64,000 bases of DNA from Davidsoniella eucalypti (GCA_004009845.1 RMBW01000023.1:1-64000), one strand, 5' to 3'. Positions 33,614-44,430 are shown, counted from the stretch's first letter. The notes: generated by a model not told the origin, from the letters alone. Program-made: numbers and translations.

Positions 33614-33849
33614 GGATTTCGGAGTAGGATGCGGTTCGTGTGGGAATGGAACAATACGAATAGTTCCAACAGGTTTTGGTGATTTACCTTTTGCTCTACG
33701 ACGAAGACGTCGTTACGGACAACCATGGCATCGTGGAAAAGCTGGGGTATGGTTGGCTGGGCTTCCTTCGTGGCAGGAAGAGTACGAAAGTATTTGCTGA
33801 CGTCCGTCGGAGCGAGGAAAGAGACAGTGATTTCTGGCTCAGCAGCCAT
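33613..33849 (-). pseudogene. Broken GNAT-family acetyltransferase gene (right arm)
   Basis: Mirror of 1,954-2,190 with the same internal deletion, frameshift and LINE-side truncation. Both events therefore predate the duplication or homogenisation of the arms. Confidence 0.7.
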
Positions 33850-35436
33850 GTTTGGTTTCGTGTAGAGCTTATATATAGAGATAGTTATAAAGATGAGAAA
33901 TCAATTAGGTTATTACTTTTGTAGCTGTTACGTATATTATATGCTCTTAAATAGCGGCTTTCTTATATATAAACATATTAATAGTTATAGTTATACATAT
34001 CATGTCTGCTTTAATGAACATCCTTCGGGGCAGCCCCATTAAATACAGTCAAACTAAGTGTAGATGTGTACATTGTAAAATCGATTCAAACGCAGCAAAG
34101 ACCCACTTCTTCCTTGCAGTCTCCATACTTGGATGTACAAGTTGTGCATATTGATGGACACCTCTCCCTGCAGCAACCCTAGTTCAGCTATGCTATTGTT
34201 ACACACTGCTCAGACCCAGAAATAAAAATGGGGTTTTTTTGTAAGTAAAGTAAATTGAGCTTACCATTTGCAGTATCCGCATTAGACGTCATAGAGAAGA
34301 TTCCGTGAATATTTTGTGTATATCATCGCCGTTTGGAATTTTATATGAATTCCAATTGTAAAAAGTACAATTTTGAAGGATAATAACGCAAAAACGGTGA
34401 ATCGAACCAATGGCTTTTTTATAGCAGGAAAGACCAAGAATTGGGCACTATTCGTCTGAACATAAAGCCGGCAGAAAAACTTGCTTAGTAAGACCGCCCA
34501 TAGCATATACAAACAACTAAGTATTAACGATGCTAGAACTGTCCCGAACATATACACAAGCCATTGATTGAGTTTGTTGTCTTAGCGGAGGGGGGGGGCT
34601 TTCAATTACTTGTCAGGTATCCTAAACTGGTTGGCATCGTACAATCCTAGTGATTCAATGGAACGTTCAGGAATCTTGCTAATACAACTAACTAGTTTAA
34701 TCCATCTGAATATCAGCTACTCTTGTTCAATAACAACGCTGTATCTGTAGTTCTAGGGCACACTGAGATCTTAGACAGGCTGCTTGAATTGAACAAGTAA
34801 AGTAATAAAAGTTTGTGCAAATTTACCAAAAGAGTTCGGTACCTCGATGGTACCTACATCTCTTGCCGCCGTCTCCGCCGTGTTCTCTTCTCTTGGTGTT
34901 CTCTTCTCTTGGTGTTCTGTGTTGTCGTCGGTGTTGTCGTTGTTCCTGTCCTTATCCTTCCCTTCCAGCTCATTCCATCCACTGGGGCGCCCCGTCTTAT
35001 CTTCCTCATCCTCCTATCCATTATCCCTCCTCAGAGTGTAGGGTGACTTCTACGAGTTTGTCCTGAGGTTGATCATTCCCGCCTTGGAGCTAAGCGGACC
35101 AGATTTGTTAGGTTTATCGCAGAGCTCCATCTCGCAGAAGCCGACACTCTATACCCTCTAAGTCCGTATGTGTGTTGTGTGATTCGGTCGGTTGGCGGCC
35201 CAATTCTTGTTCCTAGCAAGGTTTGGTGGGGGGTGCCAGGAAAGCGGTGAGTGGCCTAAGCGGTGAGTGAGGCCACTCCGGCGTTAATATTCAGCTAGGA
35301 ACTGAACCATTAGACCATTCCCGTCTTCCTGGCGAAAGGGTGACCTATAAATTAGTTTATAACACATGTCCATTGATCCGATAGGAAAAAGGCAAAACAA
35401 CTTCAATTTTCACCACACTTGCGCTTTGGCTATGAT
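33850..35436. other. Repeat-arm DNA without genes
   Basis: Mirror of about 370-1,953. Includes the old LINE tail at about 34,533-34,703 (plus strand) and the simple-sequence stretch at 34,813-35,066. No credible gene. Confidence 0.5.
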
Positions 35437-35688
35437 TTTATTTTTAATCCAATTTTATTAAGGCGGAAATGGAGCTCTTGATAGCTATGTAGCACCTCGG
35501 TATCCTAAGATACACCCATAGCCCTAAACCAATACTAGTATACAATGTATATTGATGCTCTAACTAACGGCAGTAACCAAATATAATTAGCATTCTTGGT
35601 GAAGTATGTGTCTTTTTAATTTTTTAATTTTTTAATTTTTAATTCAATCTTTATTAAGGTGGAAATGGAGCTCTGTACAGCTATGTAG
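35437..35688 (-). repeat. Two SINE tail fragments (right arm)
   Basis: Mirror of 119-372. A/T-rich ends with three AATTTTTT units lie at about 35,615-35,645. Confidence 0.75.
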
Positions 35689-36731
35689 CAGAAACGAAGG
35701 ACTTGGGTGACAACAAGACGTTCATTGGACGCCAATGGATGGGAATACAGCCAACCAGCAGACGCAAATCATTGCTGATTCCCTCCTTATGGGCATGACC
35801 AGTGAACGTTTCCTACTCCCGGACCCCATGACGGACAAGCCGTGCCCAGAGTGCCACTATAGAGATATGTAAATATCTACATATACATGGGACGTAAGAC
35901 TGTCAAGTGGGCCCATCACCAAAAGTGCCAACGGACCACTGCCCGTGCCCGGTCAACTCACCGCCTTCACAACATGGTTCGAAACTGCTTCCACCAGGCT
36001 CTCCGCCAGTCAGGAATCCTGTGCGACCTGGAACTCCACTTCTAGCACAACGAAGAAGACTCCGGCCGACGAGCTGATTGGGGATTCGAGGAGGTTAGAT
36101 TGCGCAAGCTCTACGGCCTGACAATCGTCACGCTTCACGGGCAACACTCCTCAAGGGAAGCAGCTACCATTCTGAACAAGAGTTACAACGTTAAGATTGG
36201 TAAATGCCCTGGCGAGCAGTTCTACCCCATAGTGTTCTCCCAGGGCGGATTGATGGACCCGAGGTCTGAAACTACTACGTTCAAGATACTACAACAACGT
36301 ATGTCAAAGACCATTTCAGCCTGGCTCGCCAGAACCGTGGGCATCCTGATGGCTAAAACCCGAGTTAAGGCCCATTGGGTGACCCGAGGAGTGGCTCGAG
36401 AAGACCGCATGGGTGACGGCGCAACACTCCCAGTCTGTTCCTCGGACTTGGGGAATCAAGACGAGGACGATTTCGTGGATGGTGAGGAGGGCTTCCTGGC
36501 CTGAGAAGCATGTGAGTGATGTTTTGATTGGGTGCTGCTTTCTTTTGATGATTCTACAACTGTGACAAGGTTTTTTTTTCGCTCTTCTTGTTTCCTCTAT
36601 ATTGCTTTTACTGCTTCTTTCTACTATTTTCCTCTACTATTACCTTTCTTTGCTTTTGCACTTATCGCTACATTTCAAACTAGTTTTTACACTTTAAAAT
36701 TGCCAAAACAACTTTAATATACAGGCACAAC
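35689..36731 (+). mobile_element. Diverged, 5'-truncated copy of the RLE-type retroelement
   Basis: Aligns with 5,713-6,702 of the intact element. It carries the zinc-knuckle start (CPECH), a 40-nt insertion at about 35,861-35,900 with a stop, the endonuclease region (RADWGFEEVRLRKLYGLTIV, where the family Asp is Gly), and the same 3' end (TTAATATACAGGCACAACT). The open frame 36,100-36,504 is the C-terminal part only. It ends next to a LINE tail instead of a tRNA-Lys 3' half. Dead copy, older than the two tRNA insertions. Confidence 0.82.
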
Positions 36732-36822
36732 TTTATATATATCTCTGTCCGGTAACCAATCCGACGTCATATGATCTTAGTGATTTAGGTAGACGTTAAA
36801 TATAATCAAATATAATCAAATC
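36732..36822 (+). mobile_element. LINE 3' tail fragment
   Basis: Contains the family blocks GTAACCAATCCGACGTCATA, GATCTTAGTGATTTAGG, AGACGTTAAATATAATC and a tail with two ATATAATCAA units. It follows the retroelement fragment directly. Confidence 0.75.
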
Positions 36823-38109
36823 TCTGATAGGCGTTGGCAGATTTATTGTCAAGTTTTCAACCTAAGGATGTGGCCCTTTCTGACCTTACTGTGACAATTG
36901 TATTCATGATATATGTCTATTTATCACTAGAGAGGTTGCTTTGGAAGAGTTTTGGTTGCTGATGTAGACGAAGCTGTTCTTCTTGTACCAAGCTTCACGT
37001 AGACTATACGACAATCTTCTAAATGAAACTTTACTACATCATTTGATAGTATGATTATTGGTATGTAGAAATGACAGATTTACAAAAAGTCCAAAATTGA
37101 GAGATTTCCTGCAATTTGCTTCATCTTAAACGCTGAATACTATCGTTCTCAAGGAAATCTCTATCTGCTTGCGTAAAAAGCCGGCATAAGGCCAAACTAT
37201 TGCATGTTAGACCTTTGAGATAAGCATACTTCCGTTCGCCAAAAACGTAATATAGCTCGTTCAATATACTCTACTAAGGATTTTCACTAATACGCTCTCA
37301 TAGGACTTTTTCTTGCTAGTTAGAAATTCAAAGCCGTTATAGGCTGAAACATGGTAAGTTGAGCAATGAGTATATGCTTCTCCTTTGCTTAATTCTTCAT
37401 ATTATTTTGTGTATATTGCTATGGAGCGTGGTATTATATTCCTGTAGTATCATATCCTATACTTCGGAACCAAGATACTATGTTTCCTGTTAAAAAAGCT
37501 ACATATGGCAATAAATTTAATGGCTGCCTTCTCCAGTATTTTTGAATAGTTGTGTATAAGTGCTCATTTGATGTTAAAAGAAAATGCGTACAAATATTTT
37601 GGTAAGGGTGGCAAACTCCACTTACAACTTCAACTAGTTAAAGTCGGGAGCCGAGTCTTAGTAAATTATGACTTCATATAGGACTCTTTCTTAGGACTCT
37701 TTCTAAGGACTCTTTCTTAGGACTCTTTCTTAGGACTTTTCTCAGAATTCTTTGAGTATAAGAAGACGGTCTTTCTCCCCATCTAGGTGGTTTCTCCTTT
37801 CTCAAACTTCTTCCTCAACAACAACTTTTGGTTCACTTGGCTAATACCATCCAAGCAATTAACACAACTACCTTCACACAACTACCTTCACACAACTACC
37901 TTCTCACTACTTCTTAAGTAGTATTAAAAGCTTCTTACAGTAAGTATTTGAATTCACTTTCATAATCTATCATCTCTTATCATCACTACCTTCTACCATC
38001 ATAACACCGCCAATCATTTGCCCTTTCCCTCACCTTTTCATTTATTCATATTAAAGCACTGTTACTAACAATTCGTAGCCTCATCTACAATCTTTATATA
38101 GCAGTTGCA
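36823..38109. repeat. Intergenic region with two 15-bp minisatellites upstream of the secreted-protein gene
   Basis: At about 37,677-37,741 the unit TTAGGACTCTTTC occurs four to five times in tandem. At about 37,866-37,905 the unit ACACAACTACCTTC occurs three times. Both are in the presumed promoter or leader of the gene at 38,110. The rest (36,823-37,670) is AT-rich with nothing recognised. Confidence 0.6.
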
Positions 38110-40116
38110 ATGCACGTTAGAGCTCTAGTAGTGGTAACAGTTGCCTGGACACTATTTGTCCAGGCAGTTGTTGCATTTGCCACAAATGGCACCTGCACTT
38201 GGGCTTCTGCCCACTCTCTCAATGAGGCTTCAGCCTCTTTGCTTTGGAGCTCAAGTTCCACTGCTTTTGCGCTCCCGGTGTCAACTATGGAGCCTGTGCT
38301 TGCCCAGAAGGCTACAAACTCCTCGTCCTCGCCTACCTCGGTCTCCGTTCCCTCCGACATGGCCTCTCTAGAGACAAATGACTCTACGGTTGTGCAGTTG
38401 TTTACGTTTATGCCGCACGTGTCTTTACATGACCGTACTGGCAACAACGCCTTTAATGTCCACTCCGCGGACGTATTTGCCTACGGATCCGAAGACTCCG
38501 TAGTGTCTCTTTTTGCGTACTCCGGTACGCCGCTCATTAACCTTGACCAGGTTTCTGAGCACCTACATGCCATCAGCTTCGATGGAGCTGATAAACTCGC
38601 CATCGAGTTCACCACCATACATGCTGCCACCACCGCTCTGGATGTGTGGGCATCTGCCTTGGCTTCCACCTCTCAGGGCAGTGTCATGGTTATGACGCCA
38701 ATTGGTTCTGTCAACTCACAGAACCATGGATGGTTCGGTGTCTCGGGCATCACTGCCCGAGGAAATACCATAATAGTGTTGGATGTCACACCCAACACAA
38801 TCAATGATCTTGAGGATTGGAATGTCATGACTGACACAGCAGATGACTTCCAAAATGTCACGGATCCTCTGATGATCGAATTGGTCTCGGCTTCGGTAGA
38901 TGATACCACGCCTTGGAAGTCAAAGTACATGTTCTTTGACTTCCAGCACAACAGTGGAATCACATACAGTGATTCTAACCTGGATCTAGGCCTAAAGTGC
39001 TCATCGTGTGCCGTATCTGGAGCCATTGGCTTCAGTTACCGTGCGGGAAAGCACCATGGTGGAGATTTTAAGATCTCAACCAAAGGTGTGGTCGCTCAAG
39101 CTTTACTTAGACTGTTTATCACTGGCCATGCTGTCCAGGGACTTTCAGGTTCTCAGCAACTGGTAGCACTCCCACCGGTTGTTTTCCAGATCCCTGATAT
39201 TGGCTCTGTGTCTCTATCACTGAGTGACAGTATAGGTTATACTGTTAGTGATATCCAAGCGTACGCCCGGGTAGATTTTGGTGGCAAGATGACGGTCTCC
39301 GACGATAACCGTCTCTTGGCTCATGCCGATCGTAGAGTGTGGAAGAGCCGGGTCGGTGCTAATATCGAAGCATCGGAGTTCTCGCTTTACAAGCCGACTG
39401 TTTCAGGTGGCCTGTATGGAGAAGTCTATGTCTACCACGGGATTCATGCCGAGGTAGCATTCCGGGCAGCATTCATCGATGCCTCCGTCGCCGCCACTGT
39501 GGATTGGAAATTTCCCCAGTTCCACCTAACAGCTGGAGCCTCATATGACGAGGCTTGTGGACTGTGTGGCGGAGGAAAGCTCGGCCTTTCTGGCAATCTA
39601 GCGCTGGAGAGTCTTACAACAGTTGGGCTCAAGCCAACCATCTTTGGCAATGACTTGTCATGGTTGTCATTTACACAATCTACCACCACTAAAGTGCTCG
39701 ATTTGCTTGACTTCTGTGTCGCGTCAGGGCCAAAGTGTAAAAGCCGCTGGGTTGATTGGCACCACAAGAGATCATTCAGCAAAAAGGATGCTTCAAGGCT
39801 ATTCAAGGGCTCGGACCTAACTATAACTCATGACGTTGAGTTGCCCTTCGAAACTGAAGATATGCCTTCCGATGTTGCTGATGATTTGTTTGACATGCTA
39901 GAGGATGATCGGACCAAGTGGTCCAAGACATCTTCTGGTGCCATGGTTGGCCGACTGATCAATATGGTTTCTGAGCGGGAATGGATCCCTGGCACCGTCA
40001 GAGAGCCGTTCAATCCTATCAAGGATGACTGGTCCTTGACCTCTGCCCAGAAATCTGAGATGCTCCGTATACATCCAGAGTATAAGGAGGATTTCGATGA
40101 ATGGGAGCTTGAGTAA
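38110..40116 (+). CDS. Secreted protein with DUF7029/DUF7223-like layout
   Basis: Single exon, 668 residues. A clear signal peptide covers about residues 1-23 (LVVVTVAWTLFVQAVVAFA). A Ser/Thr-rich segment follows. The first folded region (about 95-250) contains LINLDQVSEHLHAI, LAIEFTT and IIVLDVTPNTINDLEDWN. The second (about 265-520) begins MFFDFQHN and has paired cysteines (LKCSSCAVSG; ACGLCGGG) with alternating hydrophobic strands. This two-part order resembles fungal secreted proteins annotated DUF7029 plus DUF7223, of unknown function; that comparison is from memory. The C-terminal 120 residues are acidic and charged, and there is no GPI signal or membrane anchor. A decayed relative of the C-terminus is at 58,301-58,560. 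Confidence 0.8.
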   Translation: MHVRALVVVTVAWTLFVQAVVAFATNGTCTWASAHSLNEASASLLWSSSSTAFALPVSTMEPVLAQKATNSSSSPTSVSVPSDMASLETNDSTVVQLFTFMPHVSLHDRTGNNAFNVHSADVFAYGSEDSVVSLFAYSGTPLINLDQVSEHLHAISFDGADKLAIEFTTIHAATTALDVWASALASTSQGSVMVMTPIGSVNSQNHGWFGVSGITARGNTIIVLDVTPNTINDLEDWNVMTDTADDFQNVTDPLMIELVSASVDDTTPWKSKYMFFDFQHNSGITYSDSNLDLGLKCSSCAVSGAIGFSYRAGKHHGGDFKISTKGVVAQALLRLFITGHAVQGLSGSQQLVALPPVVFQIPDIGSVSLSLSDSIGYTVSDIQAYARVDFGGKMTVSDDNRLLAHADRRVWKSRVGANIEASEFSLYKPTVSGGLYGEVYVYHGIHAEVAFRAAFIDASVAATVDWKFPQFHLTAGASYDEACGLCGGGKLGLSGNLALESLTTVGLKPTIFGNDLSWLSFTQSTTTKVLDLLDFCVASGPKCKSRWVDWHHKRSFSKKDASRLFKGSDLTITHDVELPFETEDMPSDVADDLFDMLEDDRTKWSKTSSGAMVGRLINMVSEREWIPGTVREPFNPIKDDWSLTSAQKSEMLRIHPEYKEDFDEWELE

Positions 40117-40763
40117 GCTCGCCCCAGTCAGCCACTCGATCCAATGCTGTGGAAAGGCATCTAGAGCTTGAGCTTGCCCGCTTTGGGTGCTAAAATATTT
40201 ATCAACCGTTTTCATCTTAGTAGTTGCAATTTAATTTCAAATCTTTCAATTCCAACAATTTGTACAATCTGTATCTGTGAATAGGTATGGTTTTATTCTC
40301 TTTCCAGAGTGTCTTTGCAGAGTGCAGACCGTGTAACTGAGGGGGTAGTGATCCTAGTCAGGCTATCAACTTTAGCACATACAAACTGTAGAGATATCAA
40401 GATAACATGGAAAAGCTATACAGGCCGATATATTCTGTTAGCCTTCTGATAAGTACCACTACGATTATTTGTTGACTCGCTCTGATGTCCTTGTTAAAGG
40501 CGCTGTGCTGTTATCGGCTATATTGCTATATCTGTTTGCCATACAAAGCTGTAATCAAGACTTTAGTATTCTTGTATACAAGGCATAAGGTAGTTAGTTA
40601 TCTCCCAGATATAGAAGAGCAAGAGTCTCGATTGTGCATAGCCGGGCCTGAAATATCTTCCAGAATGGAGCAAGCGAGGCAACTTTCGTTGTAGTTCAGC
40701 CGATCCAGACTCTCGCAAGCCACGTATGGAGAACTGGTAGAGTTCAACATGAAGAACACAGAT
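40117..40763. other. Intergenic, nothing recognised
   Basis: 3' flank of the secreted-protein gene and AT-rich spacer. Confidence 0.4.
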
Positions 40764-41584
40764 TCAGATGTGCACAAAGACGGGTATCTGCTCCTCTTTA
40801 CTACCAGCCCATTCTACAATGTTTTGCTCGTTAAGCCCCAAGTCGTCAGGGGGAGAAGCTGTGAAACTTGACACTTCATTTTGTAATCTGTTGACTTTTT
40901 CCATGGCTCGTGATGCTTTCCACTTTACTCTATGGACATAGGCAGTACCTCCGGAAAACCTTTTGGCTATACTTTGAATATTATGCTTAAGATTTATCAA
41001 TCGTATAGTATAGCCTTGACGGCTCATAGGCGGCGAGCACGGCTTGGGGGTTTGTTAGACGTTAGGACAGAACTGATTGGTTTGCCTGGAAAGCATCCTC
41101 ATTACAGGGGAGTTTGAGCTTCATGTTGTCTTCATTAAGACAAACATAAGCATCTAATCTACCTGCCAGATCCTGTCCATATGAAACATATGCCAGGCTA
41201 ATCTTCCTGAACATTCTTGTTGTGTGAAGGTTTTTTCTGAGCATGGCACATCCAGTTGCAGTCCTAGCATCACACGACATGCAACGGCAACTAGTTGCCA
41301 GCATTTGGCAGATTTTCCGACAAATAAGTTATGAACTATGTCCAGGGCATAGAGTGATAGTTAGACTCGTTCAAGCTACCAACATTCCTAAAGAGTTGGA
41401 ATTCCCCTTTATCTATAACAGACGATCCATCGGCTTGGGTAGTGGTGAATTTCCGCTTATTAGAAGAATATTCACAGTTCATGTTATTGGTGTCACATCT
41501 TCGGCAAGGCGGCTTGATCGCCTGAGCATTTAGTTTTGTAGGCATGACACCATAAGAAGACCGAAAAAGTATTTCCCTAGGCAC
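40764..41584 (-). pseudogene. Decayed zinc-cluster (Zn2Cys6) transcription factor gene
   Basis: Three minus-strand pieces in separate frames follow the order of a fungal C6 regulator. 41,584-41,336 holds the second half of a zinc cluster (PPCRRC, then CEYSSNKRK). 41,304-41,062 holds a regulatory-domain block ending KLKLPCNEDAFQANQ, a recurrent motif in these proteins. 41,027-40,764 holds a later helical region (GYTIRLINLKHNI, then LGLNEQNIVEWA). Stops separate the pieces, the first Cys pair of the cluster is missing, and I see no clean introns to restore the frame. Most likely a dead pathway-specific regulator of the neighbouring metabolic genes. Confidence 0.55.
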
Positions 41585-41642
41585 TAGCTAGAACATCTCG
41601 GTGCATATTAACAATCGTCTCTACACTGCTACTCCTTAATAG

Positions 41643-41984
41643 TCACGCTCCACACTCTTTGAGTTTATCTTGAAATGCTAGCACTACAACATCATCATAC
41701 AACCTATCTCCTTTAGACTCTTGATGTTGATGTTTTCCAACCAGTGAAATTAGCATATTCCTAAGCTCTCCATGGCTCAATATTGGCAACTCCTCGTATC
41801 GCGACCTAGACACAAACAGTGGCGCCCAGACCATGACCTTCACACACCGTTCCCTGTCGTCAACAGTGCCGATTCTATGCGCAAATTTGGACCCTTCAAC
41901 GAGACGCGGCCTCGAGCTGTAGTCTAGGGCTATTTGGAGAAGCTGTTTGGGCCCTTCCCACACTTGGTATCGTTTAAAACTCAC
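41643..41984 (-). CDS. Hypothetical protein or gene fragment
   Basis: 113 codons with normal soluble-protein composition. The frame continues upstream of the Met for at least 20 codons in coding-like sequence (SLDLPYV), so this is probably the C-terminal part of a longer gene that has lost its front. No family recognised. Confidence 0.35.
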   Translation of the reverse strand: MSFKRYQVWEGPKQLLQIALDYSSRPRLVEGSKFAHRIGTVDDRERCVKVMVWAPLFVSRSRYEELPILSHGELRNMLISLVGKHQHQESKGDRLYDDVVVLAFQDKLKECGA

Positions 41985-42109
41985 GTAGGGAAGATCGAGA
42001 GACAGCCGGTCCCGAAACCGGCCCAGAACGGAGACTCGGACAAAGATGACGTGCCGCCGCCAAAGAAATGGAGATTAATGTTGCGCTAGGAAGGGATCTC
42101 GGTGGATGA

Positions 42110-42741
42110 AAATCGTAATGTCAAAGATATGTGGTGGCAGGAAGATTTTGACAACATGATCGTCGCTTCGGGCCACAGAAGCTAAGATTCACAATATTTC
42201 CGGCCAGACGAAGCTCTCGCTGCTCATTCTGATAAAGACATCAAGGCGTGGCGTGGAAGCGCCAACTATACAGACAAGGTAGGTAGAAGTATAGACACGC
42301 TATATCGTAGCTCATTCAACCTATGACAAACCCTTTTAACAGCAACTATAGAAAGTTTTGGTTATTGGCAGCGGCGTCTCAGCTTCAGACATTGTCGAGA
42401 GTTTACACAATGTCGTCTCACAGCTTCTTCTCGCGACGCAGCGTACAATGTGTTTCGCTTGCCCGGCGTCCAACTTGAGCCGACCCCAATTCCTACTTCC
42501 ACTGGTATAACGGCCATCTCTCCCGGCGGAGCTACACACGCCGATATTGAGCACATCATCTTTGCCACTGGATTTAGCTTTCATTATGGCTTTTTACCTT
42601 GGGCCGATGCTGTGACCCCAACTAACCGCCTGTCAGGCTTTTACCAACATCTTGCGTTTTGGCGATTCAACCTTAACTGTTGCTATTTTGCGCTGGAGAA
42701 CTTCACGCTCTTCTCGGTCAAAAAGCTACGGCGGAGTAGAT
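42110..42741 (+). pseudogene. Decayed flavin-containing monooxygenase gene
   Basis: Coding remnants in order: WWQEDFDNMIVASGH (about 42,130-42,174), then an in-frame TAA; AWRGSANYTDK; an intron with GTAGGT donor at about 42,279-42,349; KVLVIGSGVSASDI (the NADPH-binding GxGxxA/G motif); then a frameshift; and finally IIFATGFSFHYGFLP (the ATG motif typical of FMOs). The FAD-binding N-terminus is missing. Stop plus frameshift show it is not functional. It lies between the dead regulator and the intact SDR gene. Confidence 0.75.
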
Positions 42742-42858
42742 AAAGTGGACAGGATTGAAGTCTTCCAGGGTGTGGCTTTGATAAGTCTAGCCTAGCGTCA
42801 TAAGTCTATTTATGCTGTTTTTCGTTTCACTGTATCTCTACCCCTTTCTGTATGTCGA

Positions 42859-43927
42859 TTATAGTCGTATGCGCACCTTTAGCTTGTTGTCTTTCACAAT
42901 CTCATCTTCACTGGCCAAAAGTTCCTCCATATCCCACTGTGCCATGATATATCTTCCCTGCAGCCAATCCCTCCTCCGCTCGACCAAAAACACGACGGCA
43001 TCCGCACATAACCGTGGCGTCTCCGTCAACGCGGCATGTCTTTCCTTCGGTAGAGATTTGCCTAGGGCGGTAGCCACGCCTCCAGGATGCACCGCGAAGC
43101 CAAGAAGGCCGTATTCCTCTTCTTTTCCGTCTATTAGTTTGGAGTTGCCGTATTCAGCCTCGATGAATTCGGTTAGTCGGAGCTGTGCTAGTTTGCTTAC
43201 TTGGTAAGCACTAGCTCCCGGCGAGATCATCTGGCTAGCGAGAGAATTGATGTTGACCACAGTACGTAGACTCTTCTTTACCGGCTGTAGTTCCATGTTA
43301 TCGGCATCGTGCTGTTGGTTATACTGTTGTAAGAGTAGAGGGATGAAATAGTGCATTCCTAAAAATGTTCCTTTGACGTTGACATCCAATGTCTCCATCC
43401 AAGCTTCAATATCTGCGTCTTTTATATGTTTTCGTGGCGGCATGACGCCCGCATTATTAACGAGAACGTCGAGTCGAGGAAACGCCTTCTTCACAGCTTC
43501 TGCCGCCTGCCTCACGCTTTCTGGTGCGGTAACATCGACAATCAGCGAAAGCACTATCGGCGGTGTCCATCCTTTCTTCCCAGCGTTAGCACGCGAGGCA
43601 GTAGCTAGAATGTCGGGTATCAAGTCGGTGGTGTCTGTTCGTGCTCCAAAGGCAATACCAGATGCACCGGCACGGGCAAATGAGTGCACCATCTCCATGC
43701 CAATTCCACGTGAGGCTCCGCTGATAAAGACGTAGCGGCCGGTGAGATCACGTTCAGAGGCTCCTGAGTCGATAAGCGGGTAAGTGTCATGACGTAGGAC
43801 ATTGGTGAAATAGTAGCCTGTAGGAATTTGTATTAGTGGTATGTTTCTCGATATAGTAGTCTGTGTGACGCTAATAAGGGCGGGGATACTTACCCGTCGA
43901 AGGGTCTTCTATCGTACTAGTAGCCAT
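42859..43927 (-). CDS. Short-chain dehydrogenase/reductase (classical SDR)
   Basis: Two exons, 43,927-43,894 and 43,817-42,859, with a GTAAGT donor and TACAG acceptor; 330 residues. The Rossmann cofactor motif is SGASRGIG (about residues 40-47), then DVTAPESV, LVNNAGV, the catalytic Ser in VVNINSLASQ, and the active-site YQVSK with Tyr and Lys. The C-terminal AVHPGGVATAL block is also typical. It is a soluble NAD(P)-dependent oxidoreductase; the substrate is unknown. Intact, unlike the regulator and monooxygenase remnants beside it, with which it may once have formed a cluster. Confidence 0.9.
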
Positions 43928-44119
43928 GGTGGTGGTTGGATACAAATTGTAACAGAGGCTAGAATAGGAAGATAAGAGCAAAATTCCTACAAAATGCCTT
44001 GAATTGATCTTACAGATATTATCCCAGTATTAGTAAGACAAGCTTTGCTGTCATTTCCATGCCGTACCCGAAATAATCCAGTTATGGAATGAAGTTAGTC
44101 AGACTTGGCTTGAGCTGAC

Positions 44120-44361
44120 ATTTTTCTTTCTCTTTTTTTAATAAGGTGGAAATGGAGCTTTGATAGCTATGTAGCACCTCGGTATCCTACGATACACAGC
44201 CCTGAACTAATACTAGTATACAATGCAAGGTGAAGGACAACCTACTTCAACCTTCTGCAGAACTCCGTAGACGCACTACCATAAGCATAGGGTGGACTTC
44301 AATTTGAACCAACTACCTCATGCGAGGCCAGCCAGGCGTATAATCACTGCGCCATGGGGAC
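44120..44361 (-). mobile_element. Full-length tRNA-derived SINE with 11-bp target-site duplication
   Basis: Minus-strand element of 242 bp. Its 5' head starts GGTCCCCATGGCGCAGTG (A-box-like TGGCGCAGTGATTATACGC) and has a B-box-like GGTTCAAATTG about 50 nt later, so it is derived from a tRNA gene. The body ends with GAGGTGCTACATAGCTATC and AGCTCCATTTCCACC, then an A-rich tail. It is flanked by CTTGAGCTGAC at 44,109-44,119 and 44,362-44,372. The source tRNA is not identified. Truncated relatives are at 119-372, 35,437-35,688 and 63,970-64,000. Confidence 0.82.
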
Positions 44362-44430
44362 CTTGAGCTGACTTAGAGTAGTAGTATTGTTTCATTGCAA
44401 GTGATTGCAGATCCCATTCCAAAATATGGA

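Larger units (their letters stand above)
28680..35806 (-). repeat. Right arm of the large inverted repeat
   Basis: Reverse complement of the left arm, carrying the same mobile elements, GNAT remnant and split tRNA-Lys. Identity is near complete from about 29,020 outward to 35,806, while 28,680-29,020 is diverged from its partner. The right copy continues past 35,806 into a diverged retroelement fragment whose left-hand equivalent would lie outside the window. Confidence 0.95.

Noticed and set aside
41243..41533. 96-codon plus-strand ORF
   Set aside because: Opposite-strand shadow of the decayed zinc-cluster regulator.
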